NCBI GenBank assembly: GCA_003640385.1
Contig: RCAB01000872.1
Span: 1 to 14,786 of the forward strand
Length of the DNA: 14,786 bases
Reading direction: 5' to 3'
DNA from: Setaria digitata
Lineage: Eukaryota; Nematoda; Chromadorea; Rhabditida; Setariidae
This document shows, in pieces, positions 10,501 through 14,786 of the stretch. The notes beneath the pieces were generated by a model. It made no database searches, was not told where the DNA came from, and saw only the letters and a list, made by a program, of their open reading frames with translations. Position 1 is the first letter of the stretch; each line of letters begins with the position of its first letter. The translations under genes and the position numbers were made by a program.

Positions 10501-13500
10501 ATTTTTCATACAACAGTGCATGATCGTGTGACTTGCAAAACAATTCAATATTACTTCAAGAATATTTTATTTTATACACAAAAATAGCAACATAAAAAAT
10601 AAAGAGATGGTAGCCAAAATCAAACAATAGTTCAAGCTGGCCATCACCTAAATAGTAAAAAATCCAAATACAAAATTAGGTAGAACTAAGCGAATACGTT
10701 AGCTGATACAAAATCATCCACATTTAAAATGTAAAATGAATTACAAATTCTTATATAGGTCAACAAAACGAAGATTTAAAATCCTAATATTTCCGCACCG
10801 TTCAGACGGCATACGACAGGAGGAACCACTATCATAAGGAAAAGAAAAAAGATGTTTTTTGAAGAAATATAATGTTAAAAAATGTTTCCGCTGAGAAACC
10901 ATTAGCAGACGAGGAGCCGGCACAACACAAGACTTCCCCAAACAACAGTACGATACTTAACAAACATGCCGTCAAGCAAGTCTAAAATGCAAAGGAGTAA
11001 CCGGAAATAATGAACTGTTTCAATGTCCTCTGACCTCAACCCGCCGTTTCCAATGAAGTCCTAATGTACGCAAAAATATTTGTTCCAGACTCCTCGAAGA
11101 ATGTTGCGAAGAAAAAATAAATTCTACATGGAGTTCCATAAGCTAAGATATAACACAAAGTCACACGATCATAGCAATTATGAAAAATTATCTGAAATGC
11201 AACAATGGTATAAAACAATTTTGAATCAACCAATGATTCCATTCCTGTTGGGAAGGATAAGAAAGTGGTCCTATTAACTTGTCTACAGATTTAGTGCATG
11301 ACCTTTTGTTTTCAATACTTTTTATTCTAATTTTAGGTCTACTTTAAAATCAAAACTGTAATTTTCATCCAATAGTTCTGTGAATTTTCTAATTTCTTTA
11401 AAACTCCTGGACAGTCTTCATGTTGCTAATCTCTAAATACTTGTTCTAATCGAGTGATAAGAGATCGATAGGCCAATGTATCACTAACGTAAAGCTATTA
11501 AATCCCGCTATAAGCCTGCAGGTCATCATTATTGCAGTAACCACCACTTATCTGAAACTTATGACTTAGAATGATATTAATTTAGAAAAACTGTTTGAGA
11601 ATCTATAATTAATGGAGCTGCACAATGCAGACCAGCTTTTCAACTTTCATCTCTAGAACAAAGTTAAAGAGAGCGTCCACTTACCATAGGATCATGGTCA
11701 CCAAATATTTGACCTGATGAAGTCTGTTGCTCGAAAGATGAATGGACCACTGCTGCTAAACCTTGCCGCGGTTGAACTGTCACAGCTGGCCTCGTACTAC
11801 TAACAATGCGTCCATTTCTAACAATAAAAGTCCCATAAAATCAAATCAATAAATATAGCTGGAAATTAAACACTTCATGCACACTTGACTCATTACTTAA
11901 TCAAGCCACATAACAGCTGAATTCAATATTTGTAATCTACAGAATTTTCAAACATTTACACCAGTTTAAGGAATGACCTACCCCGAATTCGGTGCCAGTC
12001 CAGGTGGCCTCCCTGAAGAGCGAACGCCTCTTTCTGCCAATAAACGATAATCCTCGTCCACATGTGTAGGAACTGGACCAGTGAGCTGATCGTTCACTGC
12101 TTCGTCACTATCCGTTCTACGTTTTGTGTTCTGCAAAAGTCTGAATTAAATTCTACACTTAACGCGAGAGACGGAGATTACCTCTGAAAAGGACAATTCA
12201 CCATCCATTATCAGAGAAGGAATTAAACCTAATGTTAGTAACTGGATAGAACAATTATAGTTCAACACCTTATAATTTTACCGATTGCATTCGACCAATT
12301 CGAACTGTAGACAAAGGTTGAGTGCCGGCAGCGGATGGTTGATTTACCAACGTTATTGTTCGCTATAAATCCAATAAGAAATAGGAAATTAAAGTAGTAT
12401 TGCATAGCCTGCTCATTTAATGCTCGTACAATCGATCCTACTTTATCAAGTAATCCCAAAGACTGACATTAAACTTGCACATTTAATTTATATTCAATCT
12501 ATCTAAATTTTGACTGTTAGCAGATACCGCAGGTAGTCGTACAACTCTTCCCATTGACTGGTTGCCAGTGAAAACAGTTCGAGTAGCACCAGCTGGGCGA
12601 ACTAAGGAGGAGCCTATAAAAAGAATTCACTAAATTCAGAACAGCACTATAAATACTAATGTCGAACCGGCAAACGAAAACAGAGATAAAATATGAAAAA
12701 AAAAATCTATTTTATTTTTAAGAGAAACCTGCGTAACTTGGGAAAAATAAGGAATCTATACCTGTGGGCGGACCTCGAATATCACTTATTGTTGCGCCAC
12801 CAGTCTGGAAATTTTAATATGAAGTCATAATCAAAAAAGCGACAAGAGCTGATGAGGGAGGTTATTTTATAAGCTCCTAGATGTTATTCCTAGTTAGATT
12901 TCAAATTTTCCAAACTTTCGTTTGAATCCACTAAATTAGGATAGGATGATTAGATATGATTAGATATTCTAATCATCCTGTAAGCCAGCAAAATCTAGAG
13001 GGTATCGGTAATACCTGAATCAAAAAAGAGCAGGTGATAAATCACGAAAATTGAAATATTTCTCTGGGAAGAATGAACAATGAAAAGAAAAAAAATGGAA
13101 ATAAGCATTAAAAGATATTAAAAAGAATATGCACCTGTGTTGTTCGAACTGCTCGATAAGCACCAGGTGTGCCTGTACCACTGGTAACCGGTCGTAAATA
13201 TTGAGTGGTTCCATCACTTCGACGAATCAGTAGTAACCTCTTACCCATCGGTGCCTAACATTTCAAAAGGAAGAAAATAGAAAGCTGTGCCTTGCAAATA
13301 TAGAGAAACAACTTTTAAAGTTTTTTTTTTCCTTTTTTTTAAAGTTCCAAAACCATAAAATACAGTCTTCATGAGAGAAGAATAATTTATGCAATACGTT
13401 TTCCCATGTATGTAGAAAATTGTGCTTAGATTGACAGGCATAAACAAAATACCAACAAAATTTCAAACACAATAAGTAGCTATTTAAACTAACCCCGAGA

Positions 13501-14711
13501 GGACTATGGCTTGAACCTGGGACTGAAACAACTCTTCGTGTGACTGGTACTCGTACGGATTCGCGTTGATAGTTCCCAACTCTTGACTGTGAAGTTACCA
13601 GTGGAGGAGGGCGCACAGATGCTGGAGTGGTCACCCTGACTCCCTGCACTGGACGATTCTGGTAAACCATTACACGACATAATGTACCATCCGGTTTCTA
13701 TAAAAACACATAAGTGAAATGAACCGTCAACTCCTTTATATTTGCACATGAAATATCGGCATTTAATGATTAAATAGAGATTAATGATTTTAGGCTTCCT
13801 AAATCAAAAAGCACTCATAATTCTTGGCAACGGTAATTATGTTTGAAATTTTTTAAAGGAAACTGAAAAAAGAATAAAGTTAACCTGAAACATAGTATAC
13901 TTCCCGCCTCCTAGAAGTTCTCCTGGTCGCCTAGCTACTTGTTCATACTGGCGATGTACATTGGGGTTCTGCCATTGCGCTTTATATGGGCTGAAATTTC
14001 AAAATTTCTAAATAATCGAAATTAAAAATGTTAATACTGGTTGAATCAACCGTAACAAAAATTGATTAAAAGGAAACAGCTGAGAGAACAAATATATATA
14101 TATATATATATATAGAGAATAAAAGGATTTTACTTGGAACTGTGTATACATACAGAATTCAGCTGGAGAAGGAAAATCTAGTTTAAACTGCTTTGAAGAA
14201 AAAATCTCAACTGAGCCTCAATTTGATATGAAAATCAGGAAATCTTACGAGAAACATTTGAGTCCTGCACGAAAGCATCAATGAAAGAGAAAAGGATAAA
14301 AGACAAAAATCCTTATAGAATACCAGTCTGTTCTATCAGTAGTCTACGTATTCAAGAATAATATTTCATACTGAATGATAAAGCAAGAACTACCTACTGA
14401 TTATGTTTAATGATTTTAAAATAACCTTCCAATCAACTGTCTTTCTGATCTCGGTTCCGATAAGCGTGACACTTTCGGTCTTGGTTCTAAATTTGAAAGT
14501 GATTTTGTCTCAGCAATATTTGGCAACGTCTCAACGTCAATATACTCGTCATCTTCATCTTCGTCCTCATCATCCTTTACATCATAATCGTAATCCGGCA
14601 TACGCTTCGGCTGTGGACGACGTCTTTCAGTAGACATGCGGTTAGAATGAACTGGTTGCGTTGAATGAAGCTCGTAGTGTTTGACAGCTGGAGAAGAAAG
14701 CCGACTACCCA
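4508..14711 (-). CDS. nurf-1: NURF301/BPTF-family chromatin remodelling subunit, C-terminal half (21 exons, 5' partial)
   Basis: Large subunit of the nucleosome remodelling factor NURF; in the family it is nuclear, partners an ISWI ATPase and reads histone marks. Exons, in order of transcription: 14711-14426, 13990-13885, 13697-13494, 13254-13135, 12804-12762, 12613-12528, 12362-12282, 12241-12182, 12130-11982, 11817-11685, 10184-10112, 8802-8621, 8308-8184, 8018-7846, 7616-7495, 7412-7212, 6628-6408, 6130-5998, 5649-5543, 5115-4883, 4716-4508. All phases agree and sum to 1014 residues plus TGA (residue 1 is the first whole codon in the window). The order acidic region, charged helices, PHD, PHD, bromodomain at the very C-terminus is diagnostic. 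The upstream DDT/WHIM half should lie past the right edge. Least certain are the acceptor of exon 11 and the exon 7/8 junction. Identity is firm; individual splice sites are read by eye. Confidence 0.93.
4535..5012 (-). CDS. nurf-1: nurf-1 C-terminal bromodomain (exons 20-21)
   Basis: Residues about 903-1006 form a bromodomain: helix Z (LELLWQAFDSLKDH), the WPF shelf at 923-925, the ZA loop with HPDYYSIIKKPMDLS, and helices B and C (FTADITQIFENARMFN then YQCADILEKQF). The acetyl-lysine-binding Asn is N980 and the conserved ZA-loop tyrosines are Y937-Y938. In BPTF the residue after this Asn is Pro; here it is Ala. The intron 4882-4717 interrupts the PMD motif between Met and Asp, and the two parts join in phase. 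BPTF-type bromodomains bind acetylated H4, notably K16; specificity here is inferred. The protein ends eight residues after the last helix (ERRTTK). Confidence 0.95.
5076..5640 (-). CDS. nurf-1: nurf-1 second PHD finger, predicted H3K4me3 reader (exons 19-20)
   Basis: Ligands C836, C838, C851, C854, H859, C862, C878 and C881 form a complete PHD. The start LYCVCQTPYDDSRFYVGCDG closely matches the BPTF PHD finger next to the bromodomain. All four aromatic cage positions known from BPTF are present: Y835, Y842, Y848 and W857, so H3K4me3 binding is the natural prediction. The finger is split by the intron 5542-5116, which joins TQ-E-EAEKAAEYLCPQC in phase 2. About 20 residues of Ser/Arg/Thr linker separate it from the bromodomain. 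Confidence 0.95.
6025..6439 (-). CDS. nurf-1: nurf-1 first C-terminal PHD finger (exons 17-18)
   Basis: The Cys4-His-Cys3 zinc ligands are all present: C778, C780, C793, C796, H801, C804, C820, C823. The core FYVGCDLCYQWFHGKCVGI is typical of NURF301/BPTF fingers. Compared with the H3K4me3 cage of BPTF, Y784, Y790 and W799 are kept, but the first cage tyrosine before the first Cys is His (H777), so methyl-lysine binding may be weaker or different. The finger is split by intron 6407-6131 after DPKK. Exon 18 ends at Q832 and its intron (5997-5650) starts with GC rather than GT. Confidence 0.93.
6408..7616 (-). CDS. nurf-1: nurf-1 exons 15-17: linker leading into the first PHD finger
   Basis: Exons 7616-7495, 7412-7212 and 6628-6408 code residues 608-787. 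The sequence is Ser/Pro/Gln-rich and likely flexible, with a Lys/Arg cluster at the exon 16 end (EKSRKKKN) and another in exon 17 (NGKSRKDQRRATR) that could serve as nuclear localisation signals. The last codons (CKCNQPYDPKK) begin the first PHD finger. The 583-base intron 7211-6629 is inflated by an N-joined duplicate of about 125 bases; neither copy enters an exon, so the protein is unaffected. Confidence 0.87.
6954..7204. repeat. 125-base near-identical duplicate separated by a single N, inside a nurf-1 intron
   Basis: Copies 6954-7078 and 7080-7204 differ at 6955/7081, 6997/7123 and 7049/7175. The N at 7079 separates them. The first copy stops in a run of A and the second continues into a run of 12 A (7196-7207). 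As with the repeat at 3114-3338, an unresolved overlap at a homopolymer is the likely cause. Confidence 0.9.
7846..8802 (-). CDS. nurf-1: nurf-1 exons 12-14: long charged helical region
   Basis: Exons 8802-8621, 8308-8184 and 8018-7846 code residues 448-606. The first part is ordered (IGTIDIRSNLYIRPFEQ), then from about residue 525 comes a long run dominated by Glu, Arg, Lys and Gln (FEKRQEERKRREMEQR, FKREVNKRRIKLEERAE) that should form a continuous helix or coiled coil, ending in a basic Pro/Trp patch (APWRRPRMRP). Splice sites are good: GAG|GTTTTC, CAGAG|GTGATG, AAGA|GTGAGG, with TTTTCAG, TTTCCAG and TTTCAG acceptors. Reading through the last donor gives Ser-Glu-Ala and a TAA at 7835-7837, so retention of the next intron would end the protein there. 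Confidence 0.87.
8803..10111 (-). other. Long nurf-1 intron (1309 bases)
   Basis: Starts GTAAAT after 10112 and ends TTTTCAG before 8802. Mostly AT-rich sequence without convincing exons. The stretch about 9930-10060, just downstream of exon 11, is less AT-rich than its surroundings. A 31-codon open stretch on the minus strand near 9180-9275 has protein-like composition but no start or clear splice context. Confidence 0.75.
10112..10184 (-). CDS. nurf-1: nurf-1 exon 11: isolated small exon, possible internal first exon
   Basis: This 73-base exon sits between introns of about 1500 and 1309 bases, far longer than the rest. Its donor GAGGAG|GTAAAT is clear and phase 1 joins the next exon exactly. 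Its left boundary is uncertain. A phase-0 acceptor joining exon 10 would be GTAGAG before 10184, which is a poor match to the nematode consensus. A better acceptor, TTCCTAG before 10173, is out of phase with exon 10 but lies 13 bases before an in-frame ATG at 10160, the usual spacing for a trans-spliced leader site. The exon encodes a basic peptide (RIVGRMRHGAEMSRAGHRGRG in part). It may be joined to exon 10, start a shorter isoform, or both. Confidence 0.6.
10185..11684 (-). other. Long nurf-1 intron (about 1500 bases) with possible nested ORFs
   Basis: Starts at the strong donor GTAAGT (11684). The acceptor at the exon 11 end is uncertain. It contains a possible small plus-strand gene (11101-11277) and a moderately GC-richer patch (10250-10450) just upstream of exon 11 on the nurf-1 strand, where an internal promoter would lie if exon 11 starts a shorter transcript. 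Confidence 0.7.
11101..11277 (+). CDS. Possible 58-residue basic protein nested in a nurf-1 intron
   Basis: ATG at 11101 opens 58 codons ending TAA at 11275-11277. An acceptor-like TTTGTTCCAG ends at 11088, 12 bases before the ATG, which fits either a trans-spliced leader site or the start of a second exon (the frame stays open across it). The product is rich in Lys, Arg, Tyr and His (MLRRKNKFYMEFHKLRYN) and ends in a short hydrophobic stretch and a basic tail (MIPFLLGRIRKWSY). I recognise no family. Being antisense inside an intron and so short, it could be chance. Confidence 0.3.
   Translation: MLRRKNKFYMEFHKLRYNTKSHDHSNYEKLSEMQQWYKTILNQPMIPFLLGRIRKWSY
11685..13697 (-). CDS. nurf-1: nurf-1 exons 3-10: Arg/Val/Thr/Pro-rich linker
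   Basis: Eight small exons (43 to 204 bases) give residues 131-422. The sequence is rich in Arg, Val, Thr, Ser, Pro and Gly and looks disordered. Short loosely similar motifs recur: KPDGTLCRVMVY, RSDGTTQYLRPV, GRVVRLPA, VRIGRMQS, GRIVSSTRP. This may be a diverged internal repeat. Exons 12804-12762 (43 bases), 12362-12282 (81) and 12241-12182 (60) are very short. The exon 7/8 junction has two phase-correct solutions: GTAAAA donor with TATCCAG acceptor (40-base intron, used here), or a donor after 12296 with an ACATTAG acceptor (exon start 12228), which drops nine residues. Exon 10 ends at a strong donor, ATG|GTAAGT. Confidence 0.8.
12943..12979. repeat. 12-bp perfect inverted repeat in a nurf-1 intron
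   Basis: AGGATGATTAGA (12943-12954) and its exact reverse complement (12968-12979) flank a 13-base spacer in intron 13134-12805. GATTAGATAT also occurs twice in tandem here. It could form a hairpin in the pre-mRNA. Confidence 0.8.
13885..14711 (-). CDS. nurf-1: nurf-1 exons 1-2 of the window: acidic segment
   Basis: Exon 14711-14426 begins after a TTTTCAG acceptor in phase 1 and ends GGAAG|GTTATT in phase 2; exon 13990-13885 follows after TTTCAG. Residues about 45-60 are almost pure Asp/Glu (DDEDEDEDDEYIDVE), preceded by a basic Arg/Pro patch. Acidic runs of this kind are common in remodeller subunits and often contact histones, but no specific role can be read here. The segment after it (QWQNPNVHRQYEQ, then GGGKYTMFQ) is more ordered in composition. 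No ATG starts the first exon, so it is internal to the gene. The remaining bases 14715-14786 are upstream intron with nothing recognisable. Confidence 0.85.
14092..14114. repeat. (AT)n microsatellite
   Basis: About 23 bases of alternating AT in the nurf-1 intron 14425-13991. Confidence 0.95.
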
Positions 14712-14786
14712 CTGAAAACCGAGCTCAACATTAAATTAATGGAATTTAGTTAATTCATCTAATACTTTGCAACAACTACTGCACTT

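Noticed and set aside
10741..10941. Minus-strand open frame in the long nurf-1 intron
   Set aside because: It is not phase-compatible with neighbouring nurf-1 exons, and attempted splicing gives early stops.
10966..11010. Tiny plus-strand ORF starting MPSSKSKMQR
   Set aside because: It has 14 codons, and its possible splice to 11089 puts the next exon in a frame that stops quickly.
1..14786. tRNA, rRNA, CRISPR arrays and transposase genes
   Set aside because: No cloverleaf-like segment, rRNA motif, regular spacer array or transposase motif was seen on either strand.

Overview
The window looks like nuclear DNA from a nematode. It is AT-rich, genes are split into many short exons, and most splice acceptors read TTTCAG or a close variant. 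AT content and intron sizes would fit a parasitic (for example filarial) nematode, but that placement is inference. There are no bacterial or phage features.

The main content is the C-terminal half of one minus-strand gene, from the right edge down to a stop codon at 4508. I traced 21 exons whose phases join without a break into 1014 codable residues. They encode an acidic segment, an Arg/Val/Thr-rich unstructured region, a long charged helical region, two PHD fingers with complete Cys4-His-Cys3 ligands, and a bromodomain. This order identifies the nematode homologue of NURF301/BPTF (C. elegans nurf-1), the large histone-reading subunit of the ISWI-type NURF chromatin remodeller. The N-terminal DDT/WHIM part would lie beyond the right edge.

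Layout: 1-1029, last exons of a plus-strand gene for a Ser/Thr/Lys-rich protein I do not recognise. 1203-1885, a weaker minus-strand multi-exon candidate with helical, charged sequence. 1886-4507, AT-rich non-coding DNA with a perfect 20-bp hairpin, a false-looking tandem duplication around a single N, a poly-T run and a possible poly(A) signal for nurf-1. 4508-14711, nurf-1. Two introns (8803-10111 and 10185-11684) are several times longer than the others and enclose one small exon; the second holds a possible 58-residue plus-strand gene.

Points of interest: a GC-AG intron exactly between the two PHD fingers; a possible internal start and a stop exposed by intron retention, which together could make overlapping N- and C-terminal isoforms as known for C. 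elegans nurf-1; and two N-joined near-duplicates, each beside a run of 12 A, that are probably assembly artefacts.
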